From: Coffea arabica | Taxonomy: Eukaryota; Streptophyta; Magnoliopsida; Gentianales; Rubiaceae | NCBI RefSeq assembly: GCF_036785885.1 | Contig: NC_092316.1 | Coordinates: forward strand, 51,097,001-51,161,000 | Direction of reading: 5' to 3' | Length of the DNA stretch: 64,000 nucleotides | In this document: positions 13,601 to 25,884 of the stretch, piece by piece | Layout: the number at the start of each line of letters is the position of its first letter | Numbering within the stretch: the first letter of the stretch is position 1 | Position numbers and translations under genes: made by a program | Notes under the pieces: generated by a model | The model's input: only the letters and a program-made list of their open reading frames with translations | Databases searched by the model: none | Told to the model about the DNA's origin: nothing

Positions 13601-15298
13601 TTAAAATGACCTAATTCAGAATCACAAAATGAAAATTGAAACGGTCAGAAAATTGATAATGTTTCACAAGGAAAAATAGTAATGTTAATTTACTCTGATC
13701 CTTTATGTAAATGACAAAAGAGAAATTTTGTTGGAACAGAAAACCTTCTTGGATTTATGCCAAACAAACCAGTTGGGATATATCAATGGATTGCACTAAA
13801 TCATCAAACAAACATACTATGCAGAAAGTTAATTAAGGCATAAGGGATAAATAATCTACAGCAGGAAAAAAGAAGCTAGATAAAAACTACATTTTCCTAT
13901 GACCAAACTATCAAAATTCCTAGAGGTATCACCATTTGGTCCACTATTGTCCCATTAAGTTTGTGAGAAGAAATATTAATCCAAACCTTTTTTGTCCTGT
14001 ATATTTTCTCTAGGAGTAAAATGAAGCAATCAAGGAAATCAAAATGAAGCTTCCCCACGAAACATGTAAAGAACCTGTGAAATGTCAAATAAATGAGCTT
14101 AAGTTCAGTTAGCTGGTGTTTTCTTCATAGAAATCATTTGTGTAGTACCAGGATCCTACCATCCACGTAATTCAAAAAAATTGCCATGATGACCAAATAT
14201 ATATGGATGGGCACATTATGAGATGAATAGTCCAGGTTCAATATCATTAGTCCAACTGAGATGATTATGTCAAAGAATAATAGAGACTGGAAAGTCCTGC
14301 AGTTGTTAAAGTAATTGCAGCAAAAAGACATTAGACAAATCAATTGGATTACGGAAGGCGAAACCAAATGCATGGATTTTGGTATCGTCATCCACCTGTC
14401 AGTTACTTTCATTCAGCAAGACACGCATGCACTTACCGGGAATAATTGCAGTATTACCCATGTAAAAAACACAAGCCCAATTGAAGATGCAAAATCATAT
14501 GTGACATTAGTACTTGCTCTGGGCATCTCTCCAATAAACTCAAAGATCATTCTTACAGAAGGCCCAAGCAAAGATTGGAGATAGGCATTCCAAACCTGTG
14601 TACATATGAAAATAGGGATATATATTAAAAAATTGTGGCGAATGTATACTGGTGGTCATCAAGAAATGCCTTAAAGTAACACCAATATGGAGGAGAAGCT
14701 TAAGGATTGCAATTTCACTTAGGAATCATCAACTTAAACTTTATGCAACCAAAATTGTCCTCCTAATTAACAATAAATGAGGCTTAAGAACATCATTTTC
14801 AATCTTGGAAATGCATAATTAGAATCTTAAACAAGAAGCAGAAAATTTTGAAAAAGTTAAGGGATGGTACCATGTTCAAAGTACTTCCAACAGGCACCTC
14901 ATTTGGTGGTTTCTCTGAGCTTGTAGGAGTAGTATTATACCACAGATGTACATCAAAATGCTTCATGTCTGAATCTCGAAAGTCATATGCTGTTAAAATA
15001 AAAAAACAGTGCTTACTAACACAGAAGAAACAACAGGAGTGCACATAGTTCCGGCAAACAGAAGCATGGATAGGGGAAAAAAGTAACGACCGACCAGCCA
15101 GTATTTCATTTATCTCCCCATTCTTGTACTGGCCATCATACAGTTCATCATTAATTTCCATGTAGTTTTTGCGCCACGCAAGTAAGCCTTGAAGACATTC
15201 AGTCACTGAATAGAATCAGAGGAAGAGAATTTGAGTATTTGATCACCAGAATAAACAAGCACTGCAAGTATGAATATGTGCATGACTATAGACACGCA

Positions 15299-15343
15299 TA
15301 CACGCACACACACACACATATATATGTATGTATGTATGTATGT
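15299..15343. repeat. Microsatellite (CA)n-(TA)n-(TATG)n
   Basis: Alternating CACACA, TATATA and repeated TATG/GTAT units in an intron of the copy-1 minus-strand gene. The copy-2 counterpart (about 51128-51180) differs in repeat number, as expected for slippage. Confidence 0.8.
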
Positions 15344-15930
15344 ATTAGAGGAGGCCAAAGTTGATGGTTATTAAGATAAAAGATGAATTAGTTGAGTGTT
15401 CAAAACTCGAATGACAAAGTTGCCCTGTCTATCACGTCACAGGTCAAAAACATAGACAATTTCATCATCGATTCATTTCACTTGATAGGTCTGTAGTAGT
15501 AAGTCATACCTTCTGTTCCATCCTGAGTACGGACTGGAATTGTGACATTTGCTTTGCATTGAGATTGAAGATAGTAATATTTCTTCTCAGAAGTCTTATC
15601 AGTCTTCCCCTGAAATGCACAAAAAAGATTCACACTGCTGATACAAAATAAGATGAATGCAAAGAATAGATTGTGATACTTTGGGCTTATAGTTGGGGAA
15701 AAGTCTGATACAGGTAAGAACAAGTAACCAAAAGAGCAAAAAAGAGAAAATATTACAAAAACACAATCTGCTGTATTATTGAGACCGCAGGAGGAATTTG
15801 AGAACATATTTCCAGCCACGCCTGTCAATAGTCACCAATGAAGGTGAGGCGAAGTTTCAAAATTTTAGAGACTGTATTTCATCATATGTAAACTAAGCCA
15901 CACGCCCTTTACCAACAAACCCCTCCCACC

Positions 15931-15952
15931 GCCCCCCCCCCCCCCCCCCCCA
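15931..15952. repeat. Poly-C (poly-G on the gene strand) tract
   Basis: A run of about 20 C follows CCCTCCCACCG and precedes an A-run. It lies in the second intron of the copy-1 minus-strand gene, within a block (about 15903-15968) absent from copy 2. Such a run can form a G-quadruplex on the coding strand. The length may be affected by sequencing slippage. Confidence 0.8.
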
Positions 15953-16643
15953 AAAAAAAGTATTAAGTAGAAAAATCCTTTGAAAAGGTGTAATACTTTC
16001 TCCAAATTCTCTGTTGTTCCCAGTTATTAGTATAGTTGCGGGACAAGAGCCGTTTATTCTGCAAGACTTGTCTGGCAAATCATTTGACTGCGGAATTTGG
16101 TTAGTTTTCACTGCTCGGAACTCAGCAGCTGGGATTAGAAGCAAAGGAGTCCCTTCTGTTGCCATTTTTGCGTTGTAATGCTCCCCAAACACATTCTTCT
16201 TCGCCAGATAGCGTCGGAGCCAACCAACCGACAGAAAAAGGATAACAGGGAACAGAATCAACCTTAAATTCGACCTCAGATGCCGTCTCTGAAATATTAA
16301 AAATATGAAACATAGTAGTTGTAAACTTTTAATCAAAAATTAAAATAGACAGAATTTTATGCTGATTTCTTGTTTACAACTTCCTGATAGCACTAGGTGT
16401 TTAACGAGATGACAACTACATAAAACCAAATGCATGCATGAATTACATGAATATATTCACAAAGCTACAACTTCTCAATACATAACTACAAGAACAAAAT
16501 TGACAGTGTTCATAGAAGCAGAAATTTTCAGATGATCGATCCAAGAGAAATGAAATGAATTAAACGAAGTAGGTTCTACAACATACATGGTATATGAGGT
16601 TCTTTCTAGTCAAAGCGACTGTTTGATTCCAGAATCCTGCCAT

Positions 16644-18774
16644 TGTTAGATTGGATGCTTCTTTTGCTGTGCTCTCTAGCAAGAAGAAAATTGTCTCAGA
16701 CAGCTGATCAGGCCTAAAACATCAAATGATGATTCAACCCCCTCCCTCTCTTTTTCTGTTGGGATTCACCTAATAATCTCTCATTATTCACCTTCTTAAT
16801 TGGAAGTTTCCCTATTTCTCAAGGAGGACTCAAGTTCCAGTGCCTCCCAACTGTTCAAACTTCCTCTTTGGTAGTGTCACTTCTTTCTTGAAAATTGAAC
16901 TCGACAAAAAGCCAAGATAGAAGAGGAAACAGTCACACAAAAATCTTACGTTTCAAATTCAAATTACGATTGATGAGGACAATGCTTACCTGGACTAGTG
17001 ACAAAGGTTTAAGATACATCGGCTTCATTAATGCAACTAATTCCTGGATTTAAGCTTTTAAAAAAAATTATTTATTTTTTCATTGGAATTGAAGTTTTTT
17101 AACACGACAAGAGGCATCATGATTTATAATTTATATACGGGTTTTTTCAGTATTAGATATTCATTAACACATCTAAAATTCACATAATCTACCATATATA
17201 TACACATATTACAATTATTACTCCTCTACATTTGCATATTTTTCTCTTTCTTATATTTATTTATTTTTCTTAATTAATTTTAATTTTCAAAAATATGATA
17301 TCTAAAATATATCTCTGCATATATATGCTTTCCCCTCTCTTATATTCATTTGCTTTTCTTAATTAATTTTATATTTTAAAAAATAAAATATCTTTTAACT
17401 GAGTGTCTAATAACCATCCCGTAACAAACTTGAAAGTATACATCTATGACACAGTCAATGAACCTTTAATGAACGGTAAATTGCACTAAGCTCATTAAAT
17501 CATCTTTATGTTCATTGACAAAATTTTCTCGATTCTCCGATCTGAGAGAATATTGTACTTATTTGACGACTTAAACTTTACAAACTTTTTCTTTTTGTTT
17601 CTCTAATACATTGAATTGTCATGAAATTTCATAAATTATTTAAAAGCAAATCAAAATGATGAGCAAAGTTGTACGTCTTTTAAACACTAATACATTGAAT
17701 CATTAGCTATCCATAAAGATTAACCAAATCTTTAATAATCTTTTTTTGTTAATCTTTTTTGGCCCATTGGAGTAAAATTTTGGTATTATCCATTCAACAT
17801 GAATTTTAATATCCAAAGTATATCTAATAAAAATTAAAACAGTTACATAAAAGGTTGTTACATTTCACACTTGATAATATCGAACTGTAGCCGTAAAACA
17901 AAGAAGGTACAAACACTTTCAAGAGGTTCAAATTCAATGCTTCAAGGTAGGGATGTAATCGAGCCAAGTCAAGCTCAAGTATTGTTATACTCGAGCTTGA
18001 CTCGACTCATATATACCTAGGCTCGAGCTCGGCTCGAGCTCGACCAAATATAAAAAATCGATACTCGAAACTTGACTCGAAAAACTCGCTTTAAGCTCGA
18101 GACTCGACTCGATAAGGCTCGACCTTTAGTTAAACCTTATCAAGTCGAGTCTAATCAAGTTTTTTTGACTCGACTTGAATGTAAATTCCGTAAAACTTAT
18201 ACTCATAATGGTCATTTTATACTTATAATACATATATATTATTTAAATTATAAATTTATTATTTAAAAACCCCGGCTCGATGAGTAGGCCGACAAGCCTC
18301 GAGCCTCAAAATATTGGCTCGAAACTCGACTCGAATGACAATCGAGTAGCTCGAGAATCGGCTCGAACTCGGGTTGACCGAGTTCGAGCCAAGCCGTTGA
18401 CCAAGCTACTCGCGAACTACTCGATTACGACTCGGCTCGCGTACATCCCTGCTTCAAGGATATATTATCCATTACTCTCTTCACATTAATACTGTTACTA
18501 GCAGTTTTTCTTTTTTAATTACTGTGAAACAAGAAAATCTTCTTGAGCTGGTGATCTTTTGCTTGGGCAATTTCAAGAAAATCGGAACAAATTTGCCGGG
18601 ATGAATTAAAGTCTCACGATTCCCAAGGGCACCGCAAACCAGAAAGAGTCTTGTCAGCATTTTAACCTTAAGCTTCACAAAATGACAAAGATATAAGGAA
18701 GACTGAAGACTTCCAGAGAAAAGGATCAAAAGGAAAACTTTGAAGGCAAAGAAGCATTTGAGACTACTGAATCA
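16644..18774. promoter_or_regulatory. Divergent intergenic region between minus and plus ABCA genes, copy 1
   Basis: Start sites of the two genes face away from each other, so this region must contain both promoters. It is AT-rich with many TATATA-like runs, so I cannot choose a TATA box with confidence. Relative to copy 2 it is enlarged by the hAT-type insertion at 17948-18451 and by a stretch around 17300-17560 missing from copy 2. Confidence 0.5.
17948..18451. mobile_element. hAT-type miniature element with 8-bp target duplication
   Basis: 504 bases flanked by CTTCAAGG on both sides (17940-17947 and 18452-18459). The paralogous empty site at 53454-53461 has one CTTCAAGG. Termini are TAGGGATGTA and, reversed, CAGGGATGTA. 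The interior is made of repeated CTCGAGC/GGCTCGA-type motifs and an AT-rich centre, with no coding capacity. The 8-bp duplication and yAGGG..GTA ends fit the hAT superfamily. A related element is at 40034-40429. Confidence 0.9.
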
Positions 18775-21700
18775 ATAGAATTGCTAAGTGGGTTTTCACT
18801 CTTTTTGCAGCAAATCAATGCTTTGCTTAGGAAGAACTTCATTCTTACATGGAGAAACAGAAGATCAACATTTCTTCAACTCTTCTCTTCATTCTTCTTC
18901 ATTGCTTTTATGTTTGCATTAAGGAAGATCAATAACTACACAGAAAGCAGACCTAATTTATCTGCAAAAGTTCATGATCCCAAGCCCATCACTAATCCTC
19001 CAATTCCTGCATGTGAGGATGTGACGCCCCGAAAGAATGAGTGCGAGAACCCGAAAATTTTCTAAGCTTCTAGGGTTTCTTTTATTAATCGCCCGCCTTT
19101 TCTATATTTTCTTTCTTAGAAAATTTCCCAGATAATTTTATTGAGTAAATATAGTTTTTAGATGATTTTCCTAGTATCGGATAGTTTTGGAGAAATTAAG
19201 AGCGTATATCGGATGTGGGACCCGCTAGTGCGAAAAGTTCGGAAAAATTCGGCCAATTAGGTTAAGTTTTGGATACTGAGTTTAATTTACCGAGTGTTAT
19301 GAGATATTTAGAGGTTACCAAGTGGATTGGTGTAATAGAGACAAAAAAGTTAGGCAAGTAATTAAGGAAAGTGACATGTGTCACTTAGAGATTAATTCCT
19401 ACTTTTGACTTACTATTCATGCTTTTACCATTTACCATAATAACCTCAAAAATTGACCAAAATATCTTCATTTCTAAGCTTCTTATGGCCGGCCACCTTC
19501 AAGCAACAAGGGAAGAAAAGCTCTCCAATTTCTTTGCTTCAAGCTTGCTCAATCTTCACTTTTAACCGTTTAATTTTAGTTTTGCTCCATAAAACCTCTT
19601 CACTTAGTGTTTGTGAGTTGTTTGGTGGAGTTGTTTGGGAAGCTAAGGTGACAAGTTGCTCTCCCTCTTGTTTTACTAAGGTGAGTAGTGGATGAACCCT
19701 TCTCCTCCCTCTAATGATGTTAAATTCATGATTAGTGGTGGTATAAGATGCAATTTTATGGATTATATCTTGATTTTTGGTTGGATTGGTGAAATTTTAT
19801 AATTATTGGAGATTTTTCTGTTTTCATATGAATATGATTATGTGGTCATGTATGATGATTGAAAATGATATTTGAGGAATCTAGAAGGTGGAAAAAGTGG
19901 TTAATTGCAAGAAATTTCTGTTTTGGAAGAAAATTGAAAAAACTAGGGTTTCATTGTTCTTCATTCTGCCCGGCACTGTAGCTCATAGTTAGGGGCCGCA
20001 TTGACCTTGGGTTAAAACATGAAAGTTGTAGGGAATGATATTTTAGAGATGCCTGCAAAATTTCAGATCAATCGGACTAGCGTAGCTTGAGAAAAGTCGA
20101 AATTACCCTTGCTGTCCTAGTTTTACTCGAATTTGAGAATTGCGTTTGTAATTGGTTATTTTGGTTAGGAATGCTTCCGAATTGGTTATTGAGGTCTTCT
20201 GATGAAATTTAGCCCTATTTCTAAGCTTTCGGATGGCTTTGAAATTACTGGATTTGGACTTAGGTAGCCTGATTTATGATGTTTGCACCAGAATGCATTT
20301 TGTGAACCTGTTTTTCCAGTTCTGGTGTAGTATATTGTATTTTTGACCTAGTTGTGCTAGGAACTGGACTGAGTGACCTTCTGCAATATTGTAGCCCTAT
20401 CTCTTAGCTTCGAAACGGTGGATCTTCCACCTTCATATGATAATCGTAGTGCCTTTGGTGCCATTACCGCAAAATGAGGTCAAAAACTATTTTTTTAGGG
20501 CTAAAGCTAATTCCATTTCCGGATTTTTCTGGTTTCCTCTAATGCTTGTATATACTTAGGGAGCCCTATTGGGGTCATATTTGGCATTGGTTTATGACTT
20601 GTAATCGAGTCTTATTGTACTTATTTGAATGGTTAGGACGTGACGGTGGTACAAGGCACTCTTTAGGCGGAGGTGTATGAAATATCACTTGCTTGCTTGG
20701 TGAGTGTTCTTGTTTGTTATGTTTCTTGACTATATGACTTATATGAACGATTGATGACATGTTACATGCTCTTAATGATTGCAAAAACGAGTTTTCTAGG
20801 CGAGTGTGTGCTTTATCGCACTCGACCTAAATGGTTGTGACATTTTCAATGATTAAACGATTTGAAATATTATTTGTGCATGAATGTAAGCCTGTGGGCT
20901 GAACTGGCCACTGCCCCTTGTTACCGGTCGACTCGAGCCAGAAGCGAACTCGATCGGACGATTTGGTGACCTGGGTGAACATTTTGGATATACTCGAGTA
21001 TTACCTTGAAGTCTGGTGGAGCCTGGCCAATGGCCGGGAAGGGAGTGAATGAATGAATGAACGAATGAATGAACGAGGGTTTTACTTATACAAAAATGCA
21101 TTTTCAAATGATTGAAGCTATAAGGGATCAAAAGGAGAATGAATGAATGAACGAATTGCTCCATGTGAGCCTGTATCCTTTTATTGAATGTGTTACTATC
21201 GCTTTCCGTTGTAAATGTTTCTTGAATTATTGATACTCCATGTTTCATGTATTGAAATAATTATTTGATTATGTGTTTGGAACCTCACTGGGTTTTTAGC
21301 TCATCCCTTTAGTTTCGTTTTCCTTAACAGGGGAAGGCACGCAAGGATGAGAGCTTGTTATAGACTAGCTTGGTCTAATTTTGTTTTTCTTTTGTAATGG
21401 TTCTCGCCCTAGTGCTTGGCACGGGCTGGTTGTATGGTGAATTGAGAACCTTTGTATTTCAACGTTTGTACTTCTTTTGGAGATAGCAATGTATATAAGT
21501 TTCATTTTATATTTTCGTTTTTGCTATATGAATTCTTGTGGTTTTATTTCGGATTTGTTTGAGTGAATGACTGAGTCCCGGCGAGAGCTGGGCAGGCGGT
21601 CCGCTGAACCCTTTGGTTCGCCTTAGGGTGAGGTGGGGCTGTCACAGAGGACAAGTTGATCATCAATGTTCCATGTTTTGACTTTGTTTGGAGTGGCAGT

Positions 21701-24700
21701 GGAAACCAAAGACTTGAGTCCATTGTCAATGGCATCATTACTAACAACCCTGGTCACACAATTCCTCAGAGTAAGATAAATTTTCTTTTGTCTCCCCTTT
21801 GTTTTCCCCCATTTTGGAATTCGGTAAAGATTCTACTGATTGATGAATTCCTCTTTGTCTCCCTCTATAATCATTTGCATGCATGGATATGGAATAAGTT
21901 TTTTTTTTCTTTTTCACTTCGTTTAGTGAAATCCTTTAGATTTTCCATGGTTTGTGAAGTTTTGCTAGTTTTCTTGCCATGTTGATTAGAGCCCTCCTTG
22001 GTATACAATAAAGTTATCAATCAAACCACTGTATTCTTCTTCTTTTTTTTTTCTTTTTTGGCGGATATGATACATATATGATGTTTCACGACTATATGTA
22101 GCAGTTGAATAAGGAACAGTTTAATTGAGTTAATGGAACCAAGAACGGAGAATTCTGAGTTTCTTTATTTACTAACATTATATGGTTATGCGTTTTAAGG
22201 TTTGCTGGCACGATTAGGGGATTTATGTTTCTGTGCAGGTCAAATCATTTAGAACAAAAGATGAATTGGATAAATGGCTTTTGGATAATCCAATGCGTTG
22301 CCCTGGAGCTCTACACCTTTTTGAAAGAAATGCCGAGGAAATAAGATATGATATAGAAATCAATTCATCTTCTTCTTTTGAATTAGGAAGGCAAATTGAG
22401 GATCCTGCTTTCAAGTTTCAAGTGCCCCTTCAGTATGTTGTATCGCGTGAAATTTCTAGATCCTTAATCAGAGGTAGTTATTGTAATTTGCTTTGCAACG
22501 AATAGCTCAAGTTCTCTGATTTATTAGATTTTTGTTGATTACCTGAATGAACTGGTGGTTTGATACCTAATTCTCAAATCCCAATTTCAGCTTTAATGTT
22601 GGTCTAAAAGAATTTGCGCACCCTCCTAGAAGCATCGACTCTTCAAATAGCTACGATGGTAATCCGTTTGCAGAAAGTTTTCCGGCACTATTCTCTTTTG
22701 CAGTTGGTCTGTTTGGTTTCATATCTCAGATTCATTACATGTTTTTTCACATTTTCGAAAATTTTCAGTTCTCTGCTTTTTTAGGTTCTTGAACTTTTTA
22801 AGTTCTCTGATTTTTTTAATTTTCATCAAGCACCTGAATAAACTGGTGATGTGATATTCCAGCATCAGATCTCAGTTTCAGCATTGATGCTGGTTCTGCA
22901 GACCCTCACAGAAACATTGACTCTGCGGATAGCAGTGCGAATAATTTATTTGCAGCCAGCTTTCCAGCAATTTTCTATCTTTTAGTTGCTATGTTTGGTT
23001 TCACATTTCGAATTAATTCTCTGGTTCTGGAGAAAGAGCTGAAACTTCGACAGGTAGTTGACCTTGTACTTTGATTTTAGATCAGCAATATCAAGTTGGT
23101 ACTTTTTTCCCCTCATACTACAATTTGTGTTGCAGACAATGAGTATAATGGGCCTCTACGACAGTGCCTACTGGGCTTCATGGTTCATATGGGAAGGGTT
23201 CATGGCTTTTCTGACGTCTTTGCTTATTGTTGCTTTTGGGACAATGTTTCGAGATGATGTTTTCATGAAAAACAATATTTTCCTTGTATTCCTTCTATTT
23301 TTCCTTTTCATGATTAGCATGGTAAGCTCTATCACTGGATTTGTGCCTTTCCCTTATTGCTTTTGCAATCAATGTCAGCATCACTGTTGGAATTATGGCT
23401 AAATCTTCTGCCTCAAAATCTTAGGTTAGCTTTGCATTCATGATTTCAACCCTACTCAGCAAGTCGTCTTCAGCCACAACTGTGGGCTTCTTCATCCTTG
23501 CTTTTGGACTTGTGACAGTGGCAAGTGTCTCTTCTCCAGAACAATCGTTCATTGTAATAATTCTATGATTATTAACCCTTTTTGCTTTTGGTTATTAGAT
23601 TTTTTCTTCGCTATTCTACAACGAAACAGTGAAAAATAATAATTATCGCATCTTGTGGTCATTTTTTCCACCTAATCTTTTTGCTGGAGGTTTTACCGCG
23701 CTTGAAGAGGCAGCAGGGGAAGGTGGCATTAGGTGGAGTCAACGAGCGGAGTGCAAATTACTGGGAGATCCTTGTGTTTCAATGGTACGAAAGCTTCAAA
23801 TCCTCTTCTTTTACAAGTATGCTCCATCAATGCTTGTTTTGACGAGCATTCTTGGTTCAGAGTTCTCTTCCACTATTTATTGTTCCTTATTTTGATCTCA
23901 CGTATTCATGCTTTCAGTGACCACATCACTTTATTCATTATTCAAGTTGAACAGCTGATATCTATTGTCGACACTTTAACAAATCAATTTTTATCATTGG
24001 CAGGTCTACTTTTATTTATGACTTGTCTCTTTGTTCTTTTTTTGGTCTCTTGTGGCTATTTATTTTGATAATATAATTCCCAACTCTGCTGGTTTGAGAA
24101 AATCACATCTATACTTCTTGAAACCAAGCTATTGGATAGGAAGAGGAGATAGTAACTTGACAGGTAAAACAGCAACACATGTTGTAATTATGATTTCTGG
24201 CATCCACGATCGGTGCTATAATTGACAGTACATTTCGCACCTCATAATGCAGAGGACATCAGACATCTTACATCTAGGTCCCCTACATAGCCAGATCATT
24301 TCACTTTGGATGATGAGGATGTTCATGAAGAGGGAGCATCTGTCAAAAAAGCAACAATCGAAGGAACTGTTGATCCAGACGTTGCTATTCAGTTGTGTGG
24401 CCTTACTAAGTCATATTCTATGGCATTAAAGATAAGATGCCACTAGTTCTGCTTTTGCTATTTTTGCTGTACATGCAAGATTACAAAACCTTTTGTGGCC
24501 GTGAAGGTAAAAATCTTCATATTGACGTAACTGGAATTAGTAATGAGAGATCTGGATTTCCAAACTGAACAGTGAACTTCAAAGAAGCCATATCTTCACA
24601 TATAAATGCTTCAGTTGTTTCTTGCAATCTCAAACTCTCAAAGGCTTTCCCTAATGTTTTCTGTAAATTTTTTTTTTTGAAATTTTTGTCTAGGAACAAA

Positions 24701-25840
24701 GGGAACATAGATTATGCTTATGGTAGTTTCTAGAGCACAATTGAGATCTAAGCAACAACATTTGGTTATTTTTATTTAGTACTCTCCTCAGTAGAAAAAT
24801 AGCTTGTGTCCTCAGTAAAATAGTAACGAAATGTGTTCTCTTTTTTCCCCCTTGTCATTATCGCACGAAATTTCGAGGTCTCAATGAAGATAATGCATTC
24901 ATTACAACGTAATATGAACTTTCTTCTCAGGATCTCTGGATGAATTTCCAAAGAATCAGTTGTTCTGTCTCCTTGGATCAAATGGAGCTGGCAAGTCTAC
25001 CTTAATAAGCTATTTGACGGGAATCACTCCTGTGACTCATGGAGATGGTAAAGATTTTGCTTGTCTTTTATATTTTGAAATGGACACAGGCATGCCCACT
25101 TGAGTTTTGTCTGAATCTGTCGTTGGCTGGTGTAATTCTTACGACATTTTGTTCAATCATCAACTTTCCTTATATGTAAAAACTCAATGAGAAATATACC
25201 AAATCTTGTAAGAATTACATCAACTCGGATTGAATGAAAGAAAACTTAAATGGAGCTGCCCCATTTCCTTTTCAAAAAAGGATTGTAGATTGATTGATAG
25301 AAAAAGTACAGATATAATCAAGTTTGCTTCCTTTTGGCAGCTCTCATCTACGGTAATTCTATTCGAAACTCAAAAGGAATGTCAACAATCAGAAGACTGG
25401 CAAGAGTCTGTGCGTAGGTAACTTTTCATCCTTCCCAAAGTTTCAACAAAGTTCAAAACAAAGAAGCCAAAGCAATTTTTACCTTGTGTAGTTCGACTCT
25501 CTTTGGAATGCACTATCAACTAAAGAACATCTCCATCTGTTCGCTAATATAAAAGGCTTGCCCATGGCTACGCGGAAGTCAGTGAGTTTCGCAAAAAACT
25601 ATATTGAATGGTCCTACCTCTTTACTCTGCATTTAGCATTTGCAGTTTACAGAACTAGTTTTTCTTATTAGCATTAGCTTTCTCAATTTACACAACTACA
25701 GGAAGTGAAACGTTTGCTTGTTGATGTCGACATTGACAAGATTGCTAATGTAAGAGCAGGAAGCTACAGTGGGAGTACAAGGCGCTGACTAAGTTTAGCA
25801 ATTGCTCTTATTGGAGACCCGAAACTTCTTATCTTGGATG
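18775..25840 (+). pseudogene. ABCA2-like half-transporter, copy 1, multiply disabled 5' part
   Basis: Collinear with exons 1-12 of the intact gene at 53779. Defects relative to it: the start ATG is ATA (18775-18777). A solo LTR splits exon 1 after 245 coding bases. The exon 1 donor GTAAAT has become ATAAAT (near 21775). One C is missing in the Walker A exon (near 24948), shifting the frame before the nucleotide-binding site, whose GPNGAGKS reads GSNGAGKS. A CAG codon is TAG at 25415-25417, the signature YSGG is YSGS, and a CGA is TGA at 25786-25788. After the Walker B exon the gene runs into a retrotransposon LTR at 25885. Exons 13-15 are missing and the last exon lies at 41.2 kb. Several independent hits mean it cannot make a transporter. 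Confidence 0.92.
19020..21646. mobile_element. Solo LTR of a large LTR retrotransposon, with 5-bp target duplication
   Basis: Begins TGTGACGCCCCG and ends GGGGCTGTCACA, so it starts TG, ends CA and has matching inverted ends. GAGGA flanks both sides (19015-19019 and 21647-21651). The intact paralogue at 54017-54021 has a single GAGGA at the same place. The 2627-bp insert has no internal long repeat and no recognisable gag or pol, as expected of an LTR left by recombination between two LTRs. The length and the TGTGACGCCCC start fit plant Ty3/gypsy elements (for example Tekay/Del type), but the lineage is a guess. Short open frames inside are not credible genes. Confidence 0.9.
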
Positions 25841-25884
25841 AACCAGTATATAGCATTTGAACTACTTTCCTCCTGAATACGTTT

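Larger units (their letters stand above)
8139..16643 (-). pseudogene. ABCA3-12-type ABC half-transporter, copy 1, with a nonsense codon before Walker A
   Basis: About 18 exons. ATG is at 16643 ([19 protein letters not shown], 16587-16643), followed by 15997-16288, 15757-15821, 15510-15609, 15095-15205, 14871-14989, 14437-14595 and 13448-13610. Then come two membrane exons near 13240-13371 and 13088-13190, and 11715-12064, 11123-11323, 10874-10983, 10671-10755, 9801-9929, 9607-9712, 9186-9274 and 8139-8432. Signals include [75 protein letters not shown] and a terminal DTTLEDVF. The product would be about 885 residues, near the usual plant ABCA length. At 11183-11185 an Arg codon (AGA in copy 2, CGA in the 5.1-kb relic) is TGA, cutting the protein at about residue 595, just before Walker A. 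The splice junction between the two exons near 13.2 kb is unclear in both copies. Confidence 0.85.
5347..25884. repeat. Segmental duplication, copy 1 (partner 41146-58258)
   Basis: From the last intron of the orphan ABCA2-like tail to the intron after the Walker B exon of the next ABCA2-like gene, this stretch matches 41146-58258 base for base with scattered differences, including introns and intergenic DNA. Two clean insertions distinguish copy 1: an hAT-type element (17948-18451) and a solo LTR (19020-21646). A third difference is a short block around a poly-C run (about 15903-15968). The match ends where the retrotransposon LTR begins at 25885. Confidence 0.9.

Noticed and set aside
19453..19695. 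80-codon frame inside the solo LTR
   Set aside because: Lies wholly within an LTR, with no protein family features.
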